Below are positions 33,501-42,248 of a stretch of DNA of 42,248 nucleotides, piece after piece. Each line of letters opens with the position of its first letter. Within the stretch, counting starts at the first letter, position 1. A model generated the notes under the pieces. It worked only from the letters and a program-made list of their open reading frames with translations, was not told where the DNA came from and ran no database searches. The DNA comes from Acanthaster planci (lineage: Eukaryota; Echinodermata; Asteroidea; Valvatida; Acanthasteridae). The stretch lies in NCBI RefSeq assembly GCF_001949145.1, contig NW_019091641.1:58861-101108 (forward strand), given 5' to 3'. The translations under genes were made by a program, and so were the position numbers.

Positions 33501-35427
33501 TTCACCAACTTGGCCAAAGCAACCCAGAACTCTTACAGGTAAACATTGTTTTTAGGGAAGGCTTGTGCAGTACCCGAAAACCAAACCTCCCCCCCCCAAC
33601 ACAAACTTACTTCAGGTCAGATGAGGTCAGTTTTTGACACTATTTTAGTTCGGTCAGGTTGCTTTTGTTTTTGCATGTGTGAGTTTGGGGTCGGGCCAAT
33701 TCAGTTTAGCCATCTTGGTAAAAAAGTTAAATAAACCAAACTAAATTCCCCTCCCCCTCCAAAAAAACTTCAAAGTATAAGTTAGATGTAAGGTTTTTAT
33801 CCACACTATTTTTTTTTAGACTCCATCTGGGATTGTAAAGAGATATGTCACGATGTGGTCATTCTTTGAATTTGAGGTCCGAAAGTGTGAAATTTTTTGT
33901 CCCTGTTACTCCTGACCTGTGTAATTTTACATGGAAATGTCACTGAAGTTGATTTTAAACTATTTCTATTTGCTTGGCCGATAATTTGTATTAGTTCATC
34001 ACACTTGAAAATCACAGAATGTGTTCTGAACTTACAAAATCATGTGAGATGTGACAGGGCGCAAAAAAAATTGGACTCCTAATTTATAGATTGAGCCAAT
34101 ACTTTTTAGTTCTCTCAACAACTTTTCCCAAAGGAACTTGTGCAGCACAGACAGGATCAGGCACAAAAAGCAAACATTATTTACATGAACCTGGTATTCA
34201 ATTTGGGGTATCAGTTTAGGTCATCTGACAGTAATTTTTGACCTTAATTTTTTACAGCTGATCACCCAAAACCAGGAGCAGTTCATCGCCATGCTGAACG
34301 AGCCAATCTCAACCGGACCGACTGCCGGACAAACTGGGGGTCAGGTCAGTGGAGTACAGCCTGCAGCTCAGACGGCCGGAGGGCAGCCGGGCGGCCAGAC
34401 GACGGCGGGGCAACCGGCTGGACTTGCCGGTGGAGAGGCGCCAGGGGTGCATTACATCACCCTCACCCAGCAGGAGAGGCAGACTGTTCAAAATGTAGGT
34501 GCAGCGTGGGGTGTGATTGAGAGCAGTGTCTCAATCAGTCTCTGGCCCTACCAGTGGCATTCCTAGGTTCTGAACCTCGAGGGGGCCAAAATCGGAATTT
34601 TTTTCTTTTCAAAACAATAAATCAACATTTTCATCTGTGAAAGAAAATTCACTCCCCAAAGAAAGATGGTAGGACCTGTTCAAAATACTGTCGCTTTCAA
34701 TTCCTTACAAAAATTGCAACATGTGTCCCTGGGGGGGGAGACAAGTTCAGTCCGGTGATATTTTGCTCAGGCAGAACATTAAACTTCCCCTTTTTATGAA
34801 TCTGTCATGCTGTTCAATAGATCTGTATATTTTCTTCCAAAATATTCTATGTAATGGAAAAATTGATAAGCTCCAGAGTTCATCAGCTTGAAGATTTTGC
34901 CGAGGGTGGACAAGCAGATTTTGAGTCTTAGATGAAACCCTGGTTGAGGGTTATTTCTAGTTTGGAGCTGGACACATCTGTTTTTTTTCTCTGTGTGATG
35001 AGTGGCATTTTCATGGAATTTTCTTCGTATTTAAGGTGAAAGAAAGTTTCAGGTGAAATATTTTTCATTGGCCATTGCCAATTGCTCTTCAGAGCACTAG
35101 CTCAATAGCAGAGAGTATCTAAAATGTAGTTAAAATTAGTTAAAGTTATCTCCATAGTAAAGCAAGGAATGGTTGGAATGTTCTTGTAGGTGTACTCTCA
35201 GTTTAATTAAGTACATTTGTTAGTACATCCATTTCCTGATTTGCTGTTGGGGAACTAAATTCCTGTTTTTGTTATTTGTTCTTTCTTTTCCCCCTCCATT
35301 TTCCCATCAGCTCCAGGCACTTGGATTCGAAGAGAGTTATGTTTTACAAGTTTACTTGGCCTGCGACAAGAACGAGAACTTGGCGGCAAATCTCCTTCTA
35401 CAGGCGAAAAGCGAAGAGCAGGATTAG
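27539..35427 (+). CDS. RAD23: UV excision repair protein RAD23 (complete, nine exons)
   Basis: RAD23 stabilises XPC in nucleotide excision repair and shuttles ubiquitinated proteins to the proteasome. Exons: 27539-27604, 29895-29973, 30288-30367, 30720-30886, 31606-31801, 32601-32673, 33405-33538, 34258-34494, 35311-35427, giving 382 residues (human RAD23A/B are about 363 and 409). Domains: UBL 1-75 ([27 protein letters not shown]); Ala/Pro/Thr linker to about 148; UBA1 about 150-196 ([19 protein letters not shown]); XPC-binding about 222-280 ([27 protein letters not shown]); a Gly/Gln-rich linker; UBA2 about 327-378 ([20 protein letters not shown]). All junctions keep frame and are GT-AG. 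The start matches the family N-terminus. No break was seen, so it is probably functional and broadly expressed (family knowledge). Confidence 0.97.
27966..28088. repeat. Fold-back element in RAD23 intron 1 (first)
   Basis: Almost the whole 123 bp is one imperfect hairpin. CACATGGGTGATTTTG pairs with CAAAATCACCCATGTG, and the pairing continues through GGAAAGG/CCTTTC and GAAGGAAAAAGG/CCTTTTTCCTTC. It is a compact MITE-like element with no target duplication that I can define. Its transcript would form a long hairpin. Confidence 0.85.
28840..28986. repeat. Fold-back element in RAD23 intron 1 (second)
   Basis: AAGGGCATTTTCAAAACAAC at the left is matched by the reverse complement of the right end (about 37 bp arms, five or so differences, extending through GCTTAGACT). 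The outer bases TA on the left and TTA on the right allow a TA target duplication, as in Tc1/mariner-type MITEs. Confidence 0.8.
29312..29500. repeat. Fold-back element in RAD23 intron 1 (third), with nested hairpin
   Basis: CCCTAACTTTCCCCAACCAC at 29312 pairs with GTGTGAATGGGGAAGGTTAG at 29479-29498 (about 33 bp arms with several mismatches). Inside, CACAGAATTAAAC and GTTTAATTCTGTG form a second hairpin (about 29331-29369). CCCTAA/TTAGGG words occur at both ends and just outside (GGGTTAGGGTTAA near 29517). Confidence 0.75.
30524..30645. repeat. Possible tRNA-derived SINE fragment in RAD23 intron 3
   Basis: A clear RNA polymerase III B-box-like sequence, GGTTCAATTCC (30563-30573), follows CACTGTGGCCAG, a layout common in tRNA-derived SINEs. 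A matching A box upstream is not convincing and no poly-A tail or target duplication was identified. Confidence 0.4.
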
Positions 35428-38400
35428 CGTCATCTTTAAAGTTTGCCATCAAAATCTTTTTGTAAATAATAACGGTAAACTGTTTTTCTTTTCCTTGATA
35501 AAAAAATATCAAGTTGTACTCCAAAAGGGGGGGAAAAATCAACATTTTTGGGCTCCCTGCACCCGTCCGGTAGCCGGGTCACTGAGAGGATTGTTAGTAA
35601 TAACACATTCGCCTAAAATCAGGACACCAGATGATCAATAGCTATTATTAAGTAGAGAGCCCTGCAAAAATTTACCAACATCTACTAATATCTCTGCATC
35701 TGCTGTTTCAAATTTGGTTCGTCCTAAAGAGCAGCCATTTGACAAAGACAAAGCACTCAACCCTAACCATGCTGAACCCAACAAGGTTATGCAGGATTTC
35801 AATGGTCCCTAGGGGGTTAGGGTTGAGTTGACTTTTAATTGGTTGTACTTGTAGGTGCTATGAATTTCAGCAAATCGAATAAGATGCACCGTACATGTAA
35901 TTTCCAGAGCTATTGTGGTTTCAAATAGGTGTCAAGTAACTTCACAGTTAATATTATCCGTGAAGAGGAATCACTTTAGTCTCTGCTCAAACCTTTTTGA
36001 ACAGATTTCACGCTTTACGGCTAAAAGGTTGTCATTTGCTCTTCAACTCCAATTTTTATCCCCTTTTTTTTCCCCGTCCAGTTTTAAAAGAAACTTTTAC
36101 TGGTCCAGCTTATTAGAGAAACTATTGCAAGGGCTGTGTTTGTAGAACTCACTTCAGCAGGCTCGTGAAAACAAGAAGCTTTATTTAACAGAAAAGTTTG
36201 AAGTAATCATACAGGCTTAAAAATACTTTTTTTGTGAGAAATCTGTTTCAGTACCTGTTGTAATTATAAGTAAACTTTCAAAAAGAAAGTTGATTGAGGC
36301 CACCAGTTCTTTACCTTTCATTGACTTGAAAAAAAAAAGATCACATGTATAACGGTAGGTCTGTGTTGTTGGTTTGTGCATCTTAAATGTGACCCACCTT
36401 CCACAAGTCAGAAACAGTTTAGCTAGGCCTGTCTTGGGCAGACCATTGATGGAATATCCAAGAACAGTATGATATCCAAGAGTACAAGTTTCTTGGGCCC
36501 TGACAGTCACCGTTCGTACCCTCACAGCTGACTTCATAACTGCATTGAAAGCACATGTCTCTAGCACAAAGTGCACAATTTTTTTTCAATTTAAGAATTT
36601 TTGAGAATTCAAATCACGTGCAAAGTTTTTCAGAGTTCAACTTTGTGGTTTAGGGTAAAGTCATGCAAATTCCCTGGTAACCTGTACAGCTAAGTCATCT
36701 TGGATACCAGGCACAATTGGCCAGTGGTTGACAAATGGTTGTCACTCAAACTTACCCAATTTCCACCCTTCACAAACAACGCGCCCGGAATCAATACAAA
36801 CTGCATGTGTACATGTACGTCATATTTAAGTTAATGATGAATACAACATTTAAAACTGTAATCCATCGCATTTAGTCACTTAACAGCCATTGAAGCAGAC
36901 TTTAAATGAATGAACATAAGCATCAAGCACCCACATTCTTTTTTTCCACCTTGATAATGTTTATTTTCACAAGATCACATACTTGAAGCAAGGAGTTCCG
37001 TGTGCTCTTTATAATGTGAGGTGGTAACAAACTAGCGAAAAACAATTTTGTCAGTAATATATGGTTACGAGTGCTGTTGACCAGGTTTTCATGTTGGTGG
37101 AGTCGATGATGGGTTATGAAACATATTCATTTTGGGCTTAATTTCGTAGAGCTTCTGTTAAGCTGAAAATTTTGCTTAGCATTTGATTTGTCCCTAGCAA
37201 AACATTGGTTGAGAACCAATCGCAAAAACTAGACATTGTGTGATAATTTGTCTGGTAACTTATTTTTAATGAGTATGCATTTTCATTGCTTAGCAAATGA
37301 GCCATTTTTGGTATCCCAACCGCACAAGATCAAGGTCATTCGAGAAGAGCAGTATGTACGTGCGAAATCTGCCCCATCGGTGCACCGACTTGCACCCTTT
37401 GTTCTCTAGTGACCTTGCCATTTTGAAATACTGAACTGGCTCATTAGGGCACTCAGCGGCTACATGTGTATACAATTGGACTTTGCTCTAGGCCGTTCAG
37501 AGCGGGTAAAGTAGATACACGGTACGTACATAAAGGAGAAAGGCCACTATTAGGGGTTACTTTCACCCATAAACCACATGTGTCATGTTAGTATTCATGT
37601 GTATGATACTAGTAGTACTGTTTTCAAACTAGCTGCTATTTTGCAATTATCTGCGGGAAGGGCGTGGCATGATTTTGCATGGACTTCAGAAACTAAACAA
37701 ATGTGCATCAGGGGTTGCAAAGTACAGAGTTGATTGGGAAAAGACGTACTGCTTGCTCAGCAAAGGAGGGAAAATGTCGTTGCACTCTGTTTTTCTTGTT
37801 TCTTGTTCACAGCTTGCTTAGCAAGTAAAGTATGCGGAGCAGTATGTTCTGCGAAGCAACCCTTTAAATTGGGGCCTGTATCCGATTCCACAAATGTTCG
37901 ACAGTGTGGAGATCTTCGTCAGAATACGTGAAGAAGGGGGAAACCTTACGGTGAAATAGCTGAACGTAGTCTGAATTTACTGAAGAGCCGGCTTTCTCCC
38001 CCACCGGCTCTGAAAACGGGCAGATTTTACTTTTCTTTACGATCACAGCTGTCAAGAAACGCACTTTTTTGCTGGCATGGCCCATAGGGCCGATTATCTT
38101 TGTAACCAATTGTTACTCGAATTGTTCCGTGCCCGGTTATTGCTTAACAATGAATTTGTTGTGGTACAGCTTCGAACAAATTGCATTCAAACATTTCACT
38201 TTTTCAGCTCTGTTAAATCGCGTAGTCTGTTAAGCAAATTTGCCATATGCCTTTAGTCTGTTCTACTCTGTAAGATTTTGTATAAAATATGACAATCGAT
38301 AACTCTCGTTCAAGTGGATCGCCGAAAGATGGGATTCCACCTTGAAAATACAAAATAATCTGGACATGAACAGTTGATGCAATTCTTATAAGTATTTTTA

Positions 38401-40001
38401 ATTGTTTAATTGTGGGAAACTGTTCGACCATTCTAAGTAATTTTTACTTTAAGCGTGGGAAAATATTAAAGCATTACATTGATTGCAAAGGTTAATAACT
38501 TTGGCATCTCACTGAAAAAGTTAAGTACCGCTTCGGTCATACGACTGCGGTGTTCGTGTGCGCTGAGACTCTTAATTTTGAGGTGAATTGCAGCAAAGTA
38601 AAAGAGAGAAGTAAAAGGGAGAGAAATTATCAACAGTCTTGTATTTAAAAGTGGTTCTCATTGGCAGTTAGAGTTAAAATCAACCAGAATTTTTTTAAGC
38701 CAATCGCTGTAGTCACCCACGTGCAAGTCACCAGCTCCATGAAATGCACAACGTACTTCGGATTGTTTTGTCAATACGTATGATCTGACTCGATATTAAT
38801 TTTGAGGTTGGCTTGGACGGATCAGTGAGTTACTAGATTACAACTCGGGAGATAGGAATAAAAGTTGGAGCAGAATAGTTAAGTAACATGTCTGCAGCGA
38901 ACAAAAGATGTCACGGCTGTTCCAACTGGAGAGGGCGCTTTAACTTCAACCATTATTTTATTTTATGATGATAAACGGAAACACCACTTCTCTTTAAAAC
39001 ATCGTGAATGTTATTTGTCGATATCAGATTGTGCCAGTTTTCCTGTGAAACCTGATTTATTGTCGCGTTTATGGCGCTATTCTTTGATCGGCAGAATTCG
39101 TTGGCAATATCCAATGACAATGGCAGCCGTTGTGATTTTGGCGTCTAATGGGGCAAGTTTTCTTGCGTTACGTTGATTTTGTTGTTGGCTGGTGCTCCCT
39201 GACCAACAATCTGTGAAGAGACGTTTGGGGATCGTCTGGTCAAGGAACCCGACTTGTTCTTGACCAGTGACAAGATCTTTTTCAAGTTGTACTTGAACAT
39301 AAGTCAGTGACAAGACATTATTGACGGTATTCAAGACGCAGTGGACGGTTTATCCTACAGCAATTAGTAGCGATGCATTTTCAGGAGTTGGGTCGAGGAC
39401 TGTGGGCTATATTTTAAGGCGATACTTTAAGGCATCCGACAAACCCTACAAGCAGTAACATTACACTTCTGAATTTGTTTCTACATCAGATGCAATAAAG
39501 GACGCTAATTGTAAATCGAGAATGGAAAGTATCTCCATTAAAATTGCCACAAAGTATCATGTACCATCAGTTGCTTTGAAACATAGGGGGCTGGGCTGGT
39601 GTCAAGGATGAAAAAAAACCCTGCTGACTTTTACTGGTGCTATATGATTAGGAGTTTTGTTCAACATGATAAGAATGACTTGGGTGAAGACCTGACGTGG
39701 AGAGGTTAACCATTGATGAGTCATTACACAAATCGCTTGCTTTACCTGTTAGTGGGGTATATTTTACGCAGCAGTGTAGTAATCATAGGTACATGTACAT
39801 GTTTTTAGAGCTCAGGCTTCAAATAAAAATGCCCTTTTCCTAGCTTTTGTAAAAAAAAAGGGTAGCACATGATGTATGTTATTTAATGTATCTAGCGCTG
39901 CAGCCAGAATCGTTTAACTAAGTCATGTTTTTCTATGAAATAACATGAAAGTGATGTGCGCGAGTTAATCAAGATTCTAAAAGAGATTGTGCTTTGAAAC
40001 T
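35428..40001. other. Stretch between RAD23 and the DYNLT4-like gene, no further gene supported
   Basis: The first part is probably RAD23 3' untranslated sequence, although I could not fix a polyadenylation signal. A CCCTAA-containing hairpin lies at 35755-35828. Remaining open frames (the longest is 39077-39334 on the minus strand) show no known motif. The last few hundred bases are the 3' flank of the minus-strand gene ending at 40002. Confidence 0.55.
35755..35828. repeat. Perfect 14-bp inverted repeat with telomere-like words
   Basis: ACTCAACCCTAACC and GGTTAGGGTTGAGT are exact reverse complements separated by 46 bp. Similar CCCTAAC/GTTAGGG words bound the third fold-back in RAD23 intron 1, suggesting a dispersed family of short elements. 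Confidence 0.8.
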
Positions 40002-40703
40002 CTACTCCTGGTAAATTGCATACACTGTGACAACGGCGAAAAGGGTTGCGTTTTCATAAGCTACTGACACAAAGCCGTCTTTGCCGGAATCCCAGAGACA
40101 TCTGCCGACGTCCTTCACCTCTTGCCCTTTCTTCTGACCCAAACAGGCCACGCAGACGAGTTTGTACCGGTCGAAGCCTATCAGCTTGACCCGCTGCTTT
40201 ACCGTGTCGCTGATGGTGCGCGCCTTGGCAGCCATCATGCTGGGGTTCTCGTACCGGACGTCGTCCATGTCCTCCAAGACGTTCTCGATGACCTTACGAA
40301 CGGGCTTTTCTCGGAAGGGTCGCTCGGGCCCCATCTTGTAGGTGTTGGGCTTTGGTAGGCTGGCGGCCGACGGCCCGCGCACGATGCCGCTCTCCGTGCC
40401 CCAGCCGCGCTCCTCCACGCTTAGGGTCCGGCGCGGCACGGAAACCTTGCGGTATCTCTCCGGGTCGCCCATGCTGTGCTTACGGCTACGCAGTTCGGTT
40501 CCATCTGAGCTCCCCACCGAGATGTTCCTGGGTCTCCCAGTGCTGCCGAACGACACCTTCCGCGACCTACCCTCCAACTGGTGACCGGTTCCGCCGTCTC
40601 CGAGATGTTCGGTCCCCGGCATGTTGTGGGCCAGATCTGCTGGGTTAGGCCGAGTGTACACGGACGTTTTCCGTCGTGGTTTCTGCTCTCCTTGCTCGGT
40701 CAT
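40002..40703 (-). CDS. DYNLT4: Tctex1-domain dynein light chain, DYNLT4-like, intronless
   Basis: A single uninterrupted frame of 233 residues with a GC-rich coding sequence. Residues about 116-233 form a Tctex1 (dynein light chain type 1) domain: TYKMGPERPF at its start, VIENVLEDMDDVRYE, IGFDRYKLVCVACLGQKKGQ and FAVVTVYAIYQE at the C-terminus. The N-terminal half is basic and probably disordered. It has a KVSF motif at 49-52, fitting the RVxF docking site for protein phosphatase 1, and repeated basophilic phosphosite patterns (RKVS, RNIS, RKHS, RKVS, RRTLS). From family knowledge, vertebrate DYNLT4 (TCTEX1D4) has its coding region in one exon and binds PP1 through an RVSF motif. DYNLT5 or another Tctex1D member is the alternative. 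Likely role: dynein-linked or ciliary/centrosomal adaptor. Confidence 0.87.
   Translation of the reverse strand: MTEQGEQKPRRKTSVYTRPNPADLAHNMPGTEHLGDGGTGHQLEGRSRKVSFGSTGRPRNISVGSSDGTELRSRKHSMGDPERYRKVSVPRRTLSVEERGWGTESGIVRGPSAASLPKPNTYKMGPERPFREKPVRKVIENVLEDMDDVRYENPSMMAAKARTISDTVKQRVKLIGFDRYKLVCVACLGQKKGQEVKDVGRCLWDSGKDGFVSVAYENATLFAVVTVYAIYQE
40548..40559 (-). other. KVSF motif, candidate PP1-docking site
   Basis: Codons 49-52 of the DYNLT4-like protein read KVSF, within the consensus [K/R]-[V/I]-x-[F/W] for protein phosphatase 1 docking. It sits in a disordered, basic region, where such motifs work. The serine inside the motif is also in an RKVS basophilic kinase context, so phosphorylation could switch binding off (inference). 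Confidence 0.6.
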
Positions 40704-42248
40704 GGTTCGTCAGACTGTTTTTCCAAGTCAAAGCATATAAACAAGCCGCCAGCTGGTTGAAAAGCGGTCGAAAGCCTTGTTTGGTTGGGTTGGCTCAAGA
40801 GCGCACTTGTTCAAACTTCAAGAGATTTTCTCAACAACACTCATCATCTGGTCTGGCGCAGATGTTCATCGCAGTGAACGGATGAGACCTGTTCTGTATG
40901 TGACAAAATATTTTTAAAGTTAGAATAATTATTTGCTTTTTCTGGATTCTTTGCTTTGCATTAAAAGTCACAGAATTTAACGAACACACAGGATAAAAAG
41001 AACAAACACCTGAACTTCGAGAAGATACAGGTTGACATGACATTGAGGATAATTACAAGAGCGAAAGGCTAGCCGATCGTCCATTTTAATTTGCATCTTT
41101 GTAGATGCTGAACAGCCTAGTTTAGTCACTCCAAACCCCTGGAAATATTGCCTACACCATACCATTAAGGTTGCATTCCGCGAAATGATTGTATTTCTGC
41201 AGCGAACTCACTGATGTTTTGTGACCCCACGGGGTTTTTACAATAAAACATGCCATAATCAGGAGGGATCACAGAAACATTTTTATAAATCCCGAATTTG
41301 GGACTAGTAGTTTCCAGTCCGGGTTATTTCTTTCACAAAAAGCCCGAAATTGCGGGTCTATTTGGAAAAACAATGAGAGCTGGGCGAACAGTTTGACTAT
41401 TTTGGATATATCTTTGGGAAAAGGCAAATAAAAACAAATCGTGGGCAAAACCCATACAATTGAAACGAAAAGTGATCTACTGGCCATAATCTTGAATTTC
41501 CGGTGACAAAACCGGAGACAAACCTCCTCCGAGAGTCAACAGGCGGCGCTATTTCGCTCTGATTTTTCACTGCTTTCCATGCGTGCACTGAACTAAAGGA
41601 AGCCCATTCGAAGACAAGGTAAAATCGACCACGTTTGCAGCCCCGGTGCAGGCAACCAAAGTCCTTCGGGCCTCTTAACCCTCCCCCCGCGGCAACTTGA
41701 AAACAAAAACAAAAAAAAGCTGAGTGTTCTTGGGTCATTCAGCTTTCTATTGATTTTCAATTTTAAGTAGGTTACTTAACCAATGTAATGTATAATTATC
41801 CACTAAAAACAAACTCAACCCCCCCCAATGAAAGCTCTTAAGTCTGTCATCAGCGGCCATTTTTCAAATGACATCCCTCCAGATTTTCAGTCTCTTGGAA
41901 CAATTTGTCAATAGCGTTTTTCCGTGCTTGGTCCTGGAATGGGAGCCCTTGAATGTGAAGAATTCATTCTGGGCCATTCTTCCACAATCACACAATTTCT
42001 TGGGCCACACAATCTCCTCTTTTTCAAATAAACTCTAGGGTTACTTTTTCAGCGCCTCGGTTTGGCGAAGAATTCTCCTTGAATTGGGCAGAGCATCCCG
42101 TATTTTGGTGTAGTGCAACCTTTAAGAGTTGAGACGTCTTCGGACGGACGTGCCGACAGTCCGGGGACTTTACCATATTGATGCGCGCGCATTAATTTAA
42201 ATTTATCAAGGAAGAGCTGCAAGTGAGATTTGTGTAGGCCAATTGTGC
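40704..42248. other. Upstream flank of the DYNLT4-like gene, no gene supported
   Basis: This should contain the promoter and any non-coding first exon of the minus-strand gene, but no TATA box or clear splice site was found. No other domain-bearing frame is present. A possible transposon spans 41164-42127. Confidence 0.5.
41164..42127. mobile_element. Possible non-autonomous element with short inverted ends (weak)
   Basis: TTAAGGTTGCATTCCGCGAA at 41164 resembles the reverse complement of the sequence ending at about 42127 (TTAAAGGTTGCACTACACC), matching best over GGTTGCA. The interior of about 960 bp has no transposase. The ends match only partly, so this is a weak call. Confidence 0.25.

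Noticed and set aside
39077-39334. 85-residue minus-strand frame
   Set aside because: No recognisable motif and no splice or start context that I trust; left as unassigned.
40122-40648. Three plus-strand frames opposite the DYNLT4-like gene
   Set aside because: They are antisense shadows of a GC-rich coding exon; the minus-strand frame has a full Tctex1 domain.

Overview
This window is nuclear DNA of an intron-rich invertebrate animal. Genes have short exons (41-432 bp) with GT-AG borders, long AT-rich introns and many small fold-back repeats. A Tie-like receptor tyrosine kinase with EGF, Ig and FN3 modules, Calx-beta exons, an animal-type RAD23 and an intronless Tctex1-domain gene together suggest an invertebrate deuterostome. 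A lancelet is my best guess; a hemichordate or echinoderm is possible. No species-diagnostic marker was found.

Layout: 1-3367 has no gene I can support, but holds a degraded hammerhead-like motif. From 3368 to 11796 (minus strand) lies a receptor tyrosine kinase locus. I could assemble 14 coding exons with consistent splice phases from 9898 down to the stop at 3368: cysteine exon, EGF, Ig, FN3, transmembrane, complete kinase domain, tail. Just upstream, 10372-11796 carries a second EGF-Ig-FN3 module, paralogous exon by exon. The kinase keeps its catalytic Asp, Asn, Lys and Glu, but HRD has become HSD and DFG has become DRG.

11797-21965 is mostly repeat-rich. It contains two plus-strand Calx-beta exons (16193 to about 17029), a broken virus-like or mobile-element open reading frame ending in a 21-bp repeat (17349-18520), an array of TGCCA/TGGCA palindromes (18986-19183), and a stray exon copy (20628-20725).

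21966-24578 (plus) holds a four-exon gene for a predicted 162-residue secreted, cysteine-containing protein of unknown function. Its second exon and 3' flank each have a diverged copy upstream, so the locus was once duplicated and the other copy decayed.

27539-35427 (plus) is a complete nine-exon RAD23 (382 aa: UBL, UBA1, XPC-binding, UBA2). Its first intron holds three fold-back elements. 40002-40703 (minus) is an intronless gene for a Tctex1-domain protein most like DYNLT4, with a KVSF phosphatase-docking motif and a run of basic phosphosites. The genes are functionally unrelated neighbours (surface signalling, secretion, DNA repair/proteasome shuttling, dynein/phosphatase biology), and I see no operon-like organisation. 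Exon models come from reading splice sites and frames by eye and have no transcript support.
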